Shown: positions 11,320 to 24,700 of the stretch, one piece after another
How positions within the stretch are numbered: position 1 is the stretch's first letter
How the letters are laid out: each line of letters opens with the position of its first letter
Assembly (NCBI RefSeq): GCF_051401765.1
Contig: NW_027480449.1
Location: forward strand, 496,001-560,000
Reading direction: 5' to 3'
Length of the DNA: 64,000 nucleotides
Source of the DNA: Calliopsis andreniformis
Taxonomy: Eukaryota > Arthropoda > Insecta > Hymenoptera > Andrenidae
Notes under the pieces: generated by a model
The model's database searches: none
What the model saw: the letters and a program-made list of their open reading frames with translations, nothing else
What the model was told of the DNA's origin: nothing
Made by a program: the position numbers and the translations under genes

Positions 11320-14300
11320 ACTGACACTGCTCCTGACACTGCTCCTGACACTGACAGTGCTCCTGACACTGCTCCTGACACTGACACTAACACACCTCCT
11401 GGCACTGCTCCTGACACTGACACTGGTCCTGTCACTGACACTGCTCCTCACACTGCTCCTGACACTGACACTGCTCCTCACACTGCTCCTGACACTGACA
11501 CTGCACCTGAGAATGCTCCTGACACTGACGCTGCACCTGACACTGCTCCTGTCACTGCTCCTGACACTGACACTGGCACTGACACAGCTCCAGCCACTGA
11601 CACTGCTCCTGTCGCTGCTCCTGGCACTGACACTGACCCCGACACTGCTCCTGTCTCTGTCACTGACCCTGACACGGCTCCTGACACTGACCCTGCTCCT
11701 GACACTGCTCCTGAAACTGCTCCAGACACTGACACAGCTCCTAACACGGCTTCTGACGCTGACACTACCCCTGACACTGTTCCTAACATTGCAGCTGTCA
11801 CTGGCACTGCTCCTGACACTGGCACTGGACCTGACACTGCTCCTGACACTGACACTGCTCCTGCCACTGTTCCTGACACTGCTGCTCACAAAGACACTGC
11901 TCCTGACACTGACACTGGCACTGACACAGCTCCAGACACTGACACTGCTCCTGTCGCTGCTCCTGACACTGACACTGACCCCGACACTGCTCCTGTCTCT
12001 GACACTGACCCTGACACTGCTCCTGACACAGCTCCTGACACTTACACTGCTCCTGACACTGCTCCTGACACTGCTCCTGACTCTGACACTGCTCCTGACA
12101 CTGCTCCTGATACTGACACTGGCACTGCTACTGACCATGCTGCTGACACTGACACTGCTGCTGATCCTGACAATGCTCCTGACACTGCTCCAGCCACTGA
12201 CACTGACACTGCACCTGACACTACTCCTGAAATAGCTGCTGTCACTGACACTTCTCCTGTCACTGCTCCTGACACTGACGGTGCTGCTGATCCTGAGAAT
12301 GCTCCTGACACTGCTCCTGACACTGACACTGCTCCTGGCACTGCTGCTGACACTGGCACTGCTGCTGTTCCTGAGAATACCCCTGAATCTGCTCCTCACA
12401 CTGGCACTGCTACTGACCATGCTCCTGACACTGACACTGCCACTGACACTGCCCCTGACACTGCTCCTGACACTGCTCCTGTCACTGACACTGCTCCTGT
12501 CACTGACACTGCTCGCCACACTGCTCCTAACACTGACACTGCTCCTGTCACTGCTCCTGATACTGCCACTGACCCTGACACTGCTCCTGACACTGACACT
12601 GCTGCTGATACTGACAATGCTCCTGCCACTGCTCCTGACACAGCTCCTGACACTGACATTGCTCCTGGCACTGACAGTGCTCCTGACACTGCTCCTGAGA
12701 TAGACACTGCTCCTGACACTGCTCCTGACACTGACACTGCTCCTGACACTGCTCCTGACACTGACACTGCTCCGCATACTGCTCCTGGCACTTACACTGC
12801 TGCTGACACTGATCCTAACACAGACACTGCTGCTGATACTGACAATGCTCCTGACAGGGCTCCTGACACAGACACAGCTCCTGACACTGCTCCCGACACT
12901 GACACTGCTCCTGATACTGCTCCTGACACTGGTCCTGACACTGACGCTTGTCCTGACACGGCTCCTGAAACTGACACTGGTCCTGACACTGCTCCTGACA
13001 CAGACACTGCTCCTCACACTGCTCCTGACTCTGACACTGCACCTGAGAAAGCTCCTGACACTGACGCTGCACCCGACACTGCTCCTGACGCTGCACCTGA
13101 CACTGCTCCTGACACAGGCACTGCTCCTGATACTGCCACTGACACTGACACTGCTCCTGACACAGCTCCTGACACTGACACTTCTCCTGACACTGCTCCT
13201 GACCCTGCTCCTGACTCAGACACTGCTCCTGACACTGCTCCTGATACTGACACTGGCACTGACACTGACACTGCTGGTGATCCTGACAATGCTCCTGACA
13301 CAGCTCCAGTCACTGACACTGACACTGCACCTGACACTACTCCTGAAATAGCTGCTGTCACTGACACTTCTCCTGTCACTGCTCCTTACACTGACGGTGC
13401 TGCTCATCCTGAGAATGCTCCTGATACTGGTCCTGACACTGCTGCTGACACTGGCACTGCTGCTGTTCCTGAGAATGCCCCTGAATCTGCTCCTCACACT
13501 GACACTGCTCCTGACACTGCTCCTGACACTGACACTGCTCCTAACACTGCTCCTGACACTGACACTACCGCTGACACTGTTCCGAACGTTGCAGCTGATA
13601 CTGACACTGCTCCTGACACTGGCACTGTACCTGACACTGCTCCTGACACTGACACTGCTCCTGCCACTGTTCCTGACACTGCTGCTCACAAAGACACTGC
13701 TCCTGACACTGACACTGCTCCTCACACTGCTCCTGATACTGACACTGGCACTGCTACTGGCCATGCTCCTGACACTGACACTGCTGCTGATCCTGACAAT
13801 GCTCCTGACGCTGCTCCAGTCACTGACACTGACACTGCACCTGACACTACTCCTGAAATAGATGCTGTCACTGACACTTCTCCTGTCACTGCTCCTGACA
13901 CTGACGCTGCTGCCGATCCTGAGAATGCTCCTGACACTGCTCCTGTCACTGACACAGCTCCTGAGAGTGCTCCTGACACTGGCACTGCCGCTGTTCCTGA
14001 GAATGCCCCTGAATCTGGTCCTCACACTGACACTGCTCCTGACACTGCTCCTGACACTGACACTGCTCCTCATACTGCTCCTGACACTGACACTGCTCCT
14101 GATAATGACACTGACACTGCTCCTGTCGCTGCTCCTGACACAGACACTGACCCCGACACTGCTCCTGTCTCTGACACTGACCCTGACACTGCTCCTGACT
14201 CAGCTCCTGACACTGACACTGCTCCTGACACTGCTCCTGACAGTGCTCCTGACTCTGACACGGCTCCTGATACTGACACTGGCACTGCTACTGACCATGC

Positions 14301-15399
14301 TGCTGACACTGACACTGCTGCTGATCCTGACAATGCTCCTGACACTGCTCCAGCCACTGACACTGACACTGCACCTGACACTACTCCTGAAATAGCTGCT
14401 GTCACTGACACTTCTCCTGTCACTGCTCCTGACACTGACGGTGCTGCTGATCCTGAGAATGCTCCTGACACTGCTCCTGACACTGACTCTGCTCCTGACA
14501 CTGCTGCTGACACTGGCACAGCTGCTGTTCCTGAGAATACCCCTGAACCTGCTCCTCACACTGGCACTGCTACTGACCATGCTCCTGACACTGACAGTGC
14601 TGCTGATCCTGACAATGTTCCTGACACTGCTCCTGACGCTGCTCCTGACACTGACACTGGCACTGACACAGCTCCAGACACTGACACTGCTCCTGTCGCT
14701 GCTCCTGACACTGACACTGACCCCGACACTGCTCCTGTCTCTGACACTGACACTGACACTGCTCCTCACACTGCTCCTGGCACTGACACTGCTCCTCACA
14801 CTGCTCCTGACACTGACACTGCACCTGAGAATGATCCTAACACTGACGCTGCACCTGACACTGCTCCTGTCACTGCTCCTGACACTGACCCTGAGACTGC
14901 TCCTGACACTGACTCTGCTCCTGACACTGACACTGCCACTGACACTGCCCCTGACCCTGCTCCTGACACTGCTCCTGGCACTGACACTGCCCCTGACACT
15001 GCTCCTGACGCTGCACCTGACACTGACACTGCTCGTCACACTGCTCCTGACACTGACACTGCTCGTCACACTGCTCCTGACACTGACACTGGTCCTCACA
15101 CTGCTCCTGACACCGACACTTGTCCTGACACTGCTCCTGAATCTGACACTGGTCCTGACACTGCTCCTGACACTGACAGTGCTCCTCACACTGCTCCTGA
15201 CACTGACACTGACACACCTCCTGGCACAGCTCCTGACACTGACACAGGTCCTGTCACTGACACTTCTCCTCACACTGCTCCTGACACTGACACTGCTCCT
15301 CACACTGCTCCTGACACTGACACTGCACCTGAGAATGCTCCTGACACTGACGCTGCACCTGACACTGCTCCTGTCACTGCTCCTGACACTGACACTGAC
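11320..15399. repeat. 4080-bp higher-order unit, copy A
   Basis: Landmarks recur at exactly +4080 across the whole unit: GAAATAG sites ending at 12235/16315, 13351/17431, 13861/17941 and 14395/18475, and TGACTCA words at 13212/17292 and 14196/18276. By eye I found only eight base differences from copy B (copy A positions 12060, 13530, 13588, 13599, 14567, 14793, 14895, 14998), so identity is about 99.8%. The period is 136 x 30 bp. The high identity points to a recent event or to homogenisation. Confidence 0.87.
13212..13218. other. TGACTCA word, one of 18 located
   Basis: A perfect match to the AP-1 (TRE) consensus heptamer, arising from GACACTGAC-type sequence by substitution to GACTCAGAC. 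Others start at 6090, 9402, 14196, 17292, 18276, 22231, 24877, 25615, 26461, 29893, 32887, 34470, 41148, 43867, 46514, 49521 and 61815. Function is not shown by the sequence; the copies follow the higher-order units. Confidence 0.6.
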
Positions 15400-18300
15400 A
15401 CTGACACTGCTCCTGACACTGCTCCTGACACTGACAGTGCTCCTGACACTGCTCCTGACACTGACACTAACACACCTCCTGGCACTGCTCCTGACACTGA
15501 CACTGGTCCTGTCACTGACACTGCTCCTCACACTGCTCCTGACACTGACACTGCTCCTCACACTGCTCCTGACACTGACACTGCACCTGAGAATGCTCCT
15601 GACACTGACGCTGCACCTGACACTGCTCCTGTCACTGCTCCTGACACTGACACTGGCACTGACACAGCTCCAGCCACTGACACTGCTCCTGTCGCTGCTC
15701 CTGGCACTGACACTGACCCCGACACTGCTCCTGTCTCTGTCACTGACCCTGACACGGCTCCTGACACTGACCCTGCTCCTGACACTGCTCCTGAAACTGC
15801 TCCAGACACTGACACAGCTCCTAACACGGCTTCTGACGCTGACACTACCCCTGACACTGTTCCTAACATTGCAGCTGTCACTGGCACTGCTCCTGACACT
15901 GGCACTGGACCTGACACTGCTCCTGACACTGACACTGCTCCTGCCACTGTTCCTGACACTGCTGCTCACAAAGACACTGCTCCTGACACTGACACTGGCA
16001 CTGACACAGCTCCAGACACTGACACTGCTCCTGTCGCTGCTCCTGACACTGACACTGACCCCGACACTGCTCCTGTCTCTGACACTGACCCTGACACTGC
16101 TCCTGACACAGCTCCTGACACTTACACTGCTCCTGACACGGCTCCTGACACTGCTCCTGACTCTGACACTGCTCCTGACACTGCTCCTGATACTGACACT
16201 GGCACTGCTACTGACCATGCTGCTGACACTGACACTGCTGCTGATCCTGACAATGCTCCTGACACTGCTCCAGCCACTGACACTGACACTGCACCTGACA
16301 CTACTCCTGAAATAGCTGCTGTCACTGACACTTCTCCTGTCACTGCTCCTGACACTGACGGTGCTGCTGATCCTGAGAATGCTCCTGACACTGCTCCTGA
16401 CACTGACACTGCTCCTGGCACTGCTGCTGACACTGGCACTGCTGCTGTTCCTGAGAATACCCCTGAATCTGCTCCTCACACTGGCACTGCTACTGACCAT
16501 GCTCCTGACACTGACACTGCCACTGACACTGCCCCTGACACTGCTCCTGACACTGCTCCTGTCACTGACACTGCTCCTGTCACTGACACTGCTCGCCACA
16601 CTGCTCCTAACACTGACACTGCTCCTGTCACTGCTCCTGATACTGCCACTGACCCTGACACTGCTCCTGACACTGACACTGCTGCTGATACTGACAATGC
16701 TCCTGCCACTGCTCCTGACACAGCTCCTGACACTGACATTGCTCCTGGCACTGACAGTGCTCCTGACACTGCTCCTGAGATAGACACTGCTCCTGACACT
16801 GCTCCTGACACTGACACTGCTCCTGACACTGCTCCTGACACTGACACTGCTCCGCATACTGCTCCTGGCACTTACACTGCTGCTGACACTGATCCTAACA
16901 CAGACACTGCTGCTGATACTGACAATGCTCCTGACAGGGCTCCTGACACAGACACAGCTCCTGACACTGCTCCCGACACTGACACTGCTCCTGATACTGC
17001 TCCTGACACTGGTCCTGACACTGACGCTTGTCCTGACACGGCTCCTGAAACTGACACTGGTCCTGACACTGCTCCTGACACAGACACTGCTCCTCACACT
17101 GCTCCTGACTCTGACACTGCACCTGAGAAAGCTCCTGACACTGACGCTGCACCCGACACTGCTCCTGACGCTGCACCTGACACTGCTCCTGACACAGGCA
17201 CTGCTCCTGATACTGCCACTGACACTGACACTGCTCCTGACACAGCTCCTGACACTGACACTTCTCCTGACACTGCTCCTGACCCTGCTCCTGACTCAGA
17301 CACTGCTCCTGACACTGCTCCTGATACTGACACTGGCACTGACACTGACACTGCTGGTGATCCTGACAATGCTCCTGACACAGCTCCAGTCACTGACACT
17401 GACACTGCACCTGACACTACTCCTGAAATAGCTGCTGTCACTGACACTTCTCCTGTCACTGCTCCTTACACTGACGGTGCTGCTCATCCTGAGAATGCTC
17501 CTGATACTGGTCCTGACACTGCTGCTGACACTGGCACTGCTGCTGTTCCTGAGAATGCCCCTGAATCTGCTCCTCACACTGACACTGCTCCTGACACTGC
17601 TCCTGACACCGACACTGCTCCTAACACTGCTCCTGACACTGACACTACCGCTGACACTGTTCCGAACATTGCAGCTGACACTGACACTGCTCCTGACACT
17701 GGCACTGTACCTGACACTGCTCCTGACACTGACACTGCTCCTGCCACTGTTCCTGACACTGCTGCTCACAAAGACACTGCTCCTGACACTGACACTGCTC
17801 CTCACACTGCTCCTGATACTGACACTGGCACTGCTACTGGCCATGCTCCTGACACTGACACTGCTGCTGATCCTGACAATGCTCCTGACGCTGCTCCAGT
17901 CACTGACACTGACACTGCACCTGACACTACTCCTGAAATAGATGCTGTCACTGACACTTCTCCTGTCACTGCTCCTGACACTGACGCTGCTGCCGATCCT
18001 GAGAATGCTCCTGACACTGCTCCTGTCACTGACACAGCTCCTGAGAGTGCTCCTGACACTGGCACTGCCGCTGTTCCTGAGAATGCCCCTGAATCTGGTC
18101 CTCACACTGACACTGCTCCTGACACTGCTCCTGACACTGACACTGCTCCTCATACTGCTCCTGACACTGACACTGCTCCTGATAATGACACTGACACTGC
18201 TCCTGTCGCTGCTCCTGACACAGACACTGACCCCGACACTGCTCCTGTCTCTGACACTGACCCTGACACTGCTCCTGACTCAGCTCCTGACACTGACACT

Positions 18301-19479
18301 GCTCCTGACACTGCTCCTGACAGTGCTCCTGACTCTGACACGGCTCCTGATACTGACACTGGCACTGCTACTGACCATGCTGCTGACACTGACACTGCTG
18401 CTGATCCTGACAATGCTCCTGACACTGCTCCAGCCACTGACACTGACACTGCACCTGACACTACTCCTGAAATAGCTGCTGTCACTGACACTTCTCCTGT
18501 CACTGCTCCTGACACTGACGGTGCTGCTGATCCTGAGAATGCTCCTGACACTGCTCCTGACACTGACTCTGCTCCTGACACTGCTGCTGACACTGGCACA
18601 GCTGCTGTTCCTGAGAATACCCCTGAACCTGCTCCTCACACTGGCATTGCTACTGACCATGCTCCTGACACTGACAGTGCTGCTGATCCTGACAATGTTC
18701 CTGACACTGCTCCTGACGCTGCTCCTGACACTGACACTGGCACTGACACAGCTCCAGACACTGACACTGCTCCTGTCGCTGCTCCTGACACTGACACTGA
18801 CCCCGACACTGCTCCTGTCTCTGACACTGACACTGACACTGCTCCTCACACTGCTCCTGGCACTGACACTGCACCTCACACTGCTCCTGACACTGACACT
18901 GCACCTGAGAATGATCCTAACACTGACGCTGCACCTGACACTGCTCCTGTCACTGCTCCTGACACTGACCCTGACACTGCTCCTGACACTGACTCTGCTC
19001 CTGACACTGACACTGCCACTGACACTGCCCCTGACCCTGCTCCTGACACTGCTCCTGGCACTGACACTGCCCCTGACGCTGCTCCTGACGCTGCACCTGA
19101 CACTGACACTGCTCGTCACACTGCTCCTGACACTGACACTGCTCGTCACACTGCTCCTGACACTGACACTGGTCCTCACACTGCTCCTGACACCGACACT
19201 TGTCCTGACACTGCTCCTGAATCTGACACTGGTCCTGACACTGCTCCTGACACTGACAGTGCTCCTCACACTGCTCCTGACACTGACACTGACACACCTC
19301 CTGGCACAGCTCCTGACACTGACACAGGTCCTGTCACTGACACTTCTCCTCACACTGCTCCTGACACTGACACTGCTCCTCACACTGCTCCTGACACTGA
19401 CACTGCACCTGAGAATGCTCCTGACACTGACGCTGCACCTGACACTGCTCCTGTCACTGCTCCTGACACTGACACTGAC
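15400..19479. repeat. 4080-bp higher-order unit, copy B
   Basis: This copy is directly adjacent to copy A and collinear with it to about 19480, where one copy continues into GACACTGGTCCTGTC and the other into GACACTGACACTGCTCC. Its last 550 bp are also the start of the next, 7.66-kb, duplication. Confidence 0.87.
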
Positions 19480-20792
19480 ACTGGTCCTGTCACTGACACT
19501 GCTCCTCACACTGCTCCTGACACTGACACTTGTCCTGACACTGCTCCTGAATGTGACACTGGTCCTGACACTGCTCCTGACACTGATACTGCTCCTCACA
19601 CTGCTCCTGACACTGACACTGCACCTGAGAATGCTCCTGACACTGACGCTGCACCTGACACTGCTCCTGTCACTGCTCCTGACACTGACACTGCTACTGA
19701 CACTGACACTGCTCCAGACACTGGTCCTGACACTGCTCCTGACGCTGACACTGCTCCTGACACTGCTCCTGACACTGACACTGCTGCTGATCCTGACAAT
19801 GCTCCTGACGCTGCTCCTGACACAGATCCTGACACTGACACTGCTCCTGGCACTGACAGTGCTTCTGACACTGCTCCTGACATAGACACTGCTCCAGACA
19901 CTGCTCCTGATACTGACACTGCTCCTGACACTGCTCCTGACACTGACACTGCTCCTCACACTGCTCCTGGCACTGACACTGCTGCTGACACTGCTCCTAA
20001 CACAGACACTGCTGCTGATACTGTCAGTGCTCCTGACACGGCTCCTGACACAGACACTGCTCCTGACACTGCTCCCGACACTGACACTGCTCCTGATACT
20101 GCTCCTGACACTGGTCCTGACACTGACGCTTCTCCTGACACTGCTCTAGAAACTGACACAGGTCCTGACACTGCTCCTGACAGAGACACTGCCCCTCACA
20201 CTGCTCCTGACTCTGACACTGCACCTGAGAATGATCCTGACACTGACGCTGCACCCGGCACTGCTCCTGACGCTGCACCTGACACTGCTCCTGACACAGG
20301 CACTGCTCCTGATACTGCCACTGACACTGCTCCTGACCCTGCTCCTGACACTGCTCCTGACACTGACACTGCTCCTGACACTGCTCCTGACACTGACAGT
20401 GCTCCTGACACTGCTCCTGACACTGACACTGACACACCTCCTGGCACTGCTCCTGACACTGACACTGGTCCTGTCACTGACACTGCTCCTCACACTGCTC
20501 CTGACACTGACACTGCTCCTCACACTGCTCCTGACACTGACACTGCTCCTCACACTGCTCCTGACACTGACACTGCTCCTGACACTGCTGCTGACACTGA
20601 CACTGCTCCTGACACTGACACTGCTCCGCATACTGCTCCTGGCACTGACACTGCTGCTGACACTGCTCCTAACACAGACACTGCTGCTGATACTGACAAT
20701 GCTCCTGACACTGCTCCTGACACAGCTCCTGACACTGACACTGCTCCTCCCACAGTTCCTGACACTGCTGCTCACACTGACACTGCTCCTGT

Positions 20793-20803
20793 CACTGGCC
20801 ACT
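20793..20803 (+). other. Single extra base (+1) off the lattice
   Basis: The sequence reads ACTGGCCACTGCTCC where the 7.66-kb sister copy near 28462 reads ACTGGCACTGCTCC. The extra C moves the TAPD frame from frame 1 to frame 2 and is not shared by the sister copy. It is either recent or a sequencing or assembly error. Confidence 0.85.
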
Positions 20804-21609
20804 GCTCCTGATACAGACACTGCTGGTGATCCTGACAATGTTCCTGACACTGCTCCTGACACTGCTCCTGACACTGACACTGGCACTGACACAGCTCCAG
20901 ACACTGGCACTGCTCCTGTCGCTGCTCCTGACACAGACACTGACCCCGACACTGCTCCTGTCTCTGACACTGATCCCGACACTGCTCCTGACACAGCTCC
21001 TGACACTGACACTGCTCCTGACACTGCTCCTGACACTGCTCCTGACTCTGACACTGCTCCTGACACTGCTCCTGATACTGACACTGGCACTGCTACTGAC
21101 CATGCTGCTGACACTGACACTGCTGCCGATCCTGACAATGCTCCTGACACTGCTCCAGCCACTGACACTGACACTGCACCTGACACTACTCCTGAAATAG
21201 CTGCTGTCACTGACACTTCTCCTGTCACTGCTCCTGACACTGACGGTGCTGCTGATCCTGAGAACGCTCCTCACACTGCTCCTGACACTGACACTGCTCC
21301 TGGCACTGCTGCTGGCACTGGCACTGCTGCTGATCCTGAGAATACCCCTGAATCTGCTCCTCACACTGGCACTGCTACTGACCATGCTCCTGACACTGAC
21401 ACTGCCACTGACACTGCCCCTGACCCTGCTCCTGACACTGCTCCTGGCACTGACACTGCTCCTGACACTGCTCCTGACGCTGCACCTGACTCTGACACTT
21501 GTCCTGACACTGCTCCTGAAGCTGACACTGGTCCTGACACTGCTCCTGACACTGACACTGCCACTGACACTGCCCCTGACCCTGCTCCTGACACTGCTCC
21601 TGGCACTGA

Positions 21610-21620
21610 CACTGTCCTGA
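21610..21620 (+). other. Single missing base (-1), copy A of a -1/+1 pair
   Basis: ACTGTCCTGACAC stands where the neighbouring parallel at about 21461 reads ACTGCTCCTGACAC. The loss is cancelled by the +1 at about 21792. It recurs at 29276 in the sister unit. Confidence 0.8.
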
Positions 21621-21787
21621 CACTGCTCCTGACGCTGCACCTGACTCTGACACTTGTCCTGACACTGCTCCTGAAGCTGGCACAGGTTCTGACACTGCTT
21701 CTGACACTGACACTGCTCCTCACACTGCTCCTGACACTGACACTGCAACTGAGAATGCTCCTGACACTGACGCTGCACCTGACATTG

Positions 21788-21798
21788 CTCTATGTCAC
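21788..21798 (+). other. GCTCTATGTCAC variant (+1), first occurrence
   Basis: The usual GCTCCTGTCAC is replaced by GCTCTATGTCAC, one base longer. This variant is found five times in the window (about 21788, 29450, 42331, 44978, 47985), always in the same context, so it is a single event spread by duplication. Confidence 0.85.
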
Positions 21799-24700
21799 TG
21801 CTCCTGACACTGACACTGACACTGCTCCTGTCACTGACACTGCTCCTGACACTGACACTGCTCCAGACACTGCTCCTGACACAGGCACTGCTCCTGATAC
21901 TGCCACTGACCCTGGCACTGCTCCTGACACTGACACTGCTGCTGAAACTGACAATGCTCCTGACACTGCTCCTGACACTGCTCCTGACACAGGCACTGCT
22001 CCTGATACTGCCACTGACCCTGACACTGCTCCTGACACAGCTCCTGACACTGACACTGCACCTGTGAATGCTCCTGACACTGACGCTGCACCCGACACTG
22101 CTCCTGACGCTGCACCTGACTCTGCTCCTGACACAGGCACTGCTCCTGATACTGCCACTGACCCTGACACTGCTCCTGACACAGCTCCTGACACTGACAC
22201 TGCTCCTGACACTGCTCCTGACCCTGCTCCTGACTCAGACACTGCTCCTGACACTGCTCCTGATACTGACACTGGCACTGACACTGACCATGCTCCTGAC
22301 ACTGACACTGCTGGTGATCCTGACAATGCTCCTGACACAGCTCCAGTCACTGACACTGACACTGCACCTGACACTACTCCTGAAATAGCTGCTGTCACTG
22401 ACACTTCTCCTGTCACTGCTCCTGACACTGACGGTGCTGCTCATCCTGAGAATGCTCCTGATACTGGTCCTGACACTGCTGCTGACACTGGCACTGCTGC
22501 TGTTCCTGAGAATGCCCCTGAATCTGCTCCTCACACTGACACTGCTCCTGACACTGCTCCTGACACTGACACTGCTCCTAACACTGCTCCTGACACTGAC
22601 ACTACCGCTGAAACTGTTCCTAACATTGCAGCTGACACTGACACTGCTCCTGACACTCGCACTGTACCTGACACTGCTCCTGACACTGACACTGATCCTG
22701 CCACTGTTCCTGACACTGCTGCTCACAAAGACACTGCTCCTGACACTGACACTGCTCCTCACACTGCTCCTGATACTGACACTGGCACTGCTACTGGCCA
22801 TGCTCCTGACACTGACACTGCTGCTGATCCTGACAATGCTCCTGACGCTGCTCCAGTCACTGACACTGACACTGCACCTGACACTACTCCTGAAATAGAT
22901 GTTGTCACTGACACTTCTCCTGTCACTGCACCTGACACTGACGCTGCTGCCGATCCTGAGAATGCTCCTGACACTGCTCCTGTCACTGACGCAGCTCCTG
23001 AGAGTGCTCCTGGCACTGACACTGTCACTGCTCCTGACACTGACTCTGCTCCTGACACTGCTACTGACACTGACACTGCTCCTGATACTGACACTGACAC
23101 TGCTCCTCACACTGCTCCTGACACTGCTCCTGACACTGACCCTGTTCCTGACACTACTCCTGAAACTGCTCCAGACACTGACACTGCTCCAGCCACTGAC
23201 ACTGCTCCTGACACTGCTCCTGTCACTGACACTGCTCCTGTCACTGACATTGCTCGCCACACTGCTCCTAACACTGACACTGCTCCTGTCACTGCTCCTG
23301 ACACAGGCACTGCTGGTGATCCTGGCAATGCTCCCTACACAGCTCCTGACATTGGCACTGGTCCTGACTCTGCTCCTGACACTGACGCTGCCACTGACAC
23401 TGCCCCTGACCCTGCTCCTGACACTGCTCCTGACACTGACACTGCTACTCCCACTGTTCCTGACAATGCTGCTCACACTGACACTGCTCCTGTCACTGGC
23501 ACTGCTCCTGATACAGACACTGCTGGTGATCCTGACAATGTTCCTGACACTGCTCCTGACACTGCTCCTGACACTGACACTGGCACTGACACAGCTCCAG
23601 ACACTGGCACTGCTCCTGTCGCTGCTCCTGACACAGACACTGACCCCGACACTGCTCCTGTCTCTGACACTGACCCCGACACTGCTCCTGACACAGCTCC
23701 TGACACTTACACTGCTCCTGACACTGCTCCTGACACTGCTCCTGACTCTGACACTGCTCCTGACACTGCTCCTGATACTGACACTGGCACTGCTACTGAC
23801 CATGCTGCTGACACTGACACTGCTGCTGATCCTGACAATGCTCCTGACACTGCTCCAGCCACTGACACTGACACTGCACCTGACACTACTCCTGAAATAG
23901 CTGCTGTCACTGACACTTCTCCTGTCACTGCTCCTGACACTGACGGTGCTGCTGATCCTGAGAATGCTCCTGACACTGCTCCTGACACTGACACTGCTCC
24001 TGGCACTGCTGCTGACGCTGGCACTGCTGCTGTTCCTGAGAATACCCCTGAATCTGCTCCTCACACTGGCACTGCTACTGACCATGCTCCTGACACTGAC
24101 ACTGCCACTGACACTGCCCCTGACACTGCTCCTGACACTGCTCCTGTCACTGACACTGCTCCTGTCACTGACACTGCTCGCCACACTGCTCCTAACACTG
24201 ACACTGCTCCTGTCACTGCTCCTGATACTGCCACTGACCCTGACACTGCTCCTGCCACTGACACTGCTGCTGATACTGACAATGCTCCTGCCACTGCTCC
24301 TGACACAGCTCCTGACACTGACATTGCTCCTGGCACTGACAGTGCTCCTGACACTGCTCCTGAGATAGACACTGCTCCTGACACTGCTCCTGACACTGAC
24401 ACTGCTCCTGACACTGCTCCTGACACTGACACTGCTCCGCATACTGCTCCTGGCACTTACACTGCTGCTGACACTGATCCTAACACAGACACTGCTGCTG
24501 ATACTGACAATGCTCCTGACACGGCTCCTGACACAGACACAGCTCCTGACACTGCTCCCGACACTGACACTGCTCCTGATACTGCTCCTGACACTGGTCC
24601 TGACACTGACGCTTGTCCTGACACGGCTCCTGAAACTGACACTGGTCCTGACACTGCTCCTGACACAGACACTGCTCCTCACACTGCTCCTGACTCTGAC

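Larger units (their letters stand above)
8491..20798 (+). other. TAPD-frame open stretch without a start codon
   Basis: In frame 1 this 12.3-kb stretch reads Thr-Ala-Pro-Asp/Thr-Asp repeats of about 4100 codons, and I saw no stop by eye. It has no in-frame ATG that I noticed and no unique end, and it closes only by the +1 at 20799. ACT, GCT, CCT and GAC are each at least two substitutions from a stop codon, so long openness is expected without selection. Confidence 0.6.
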
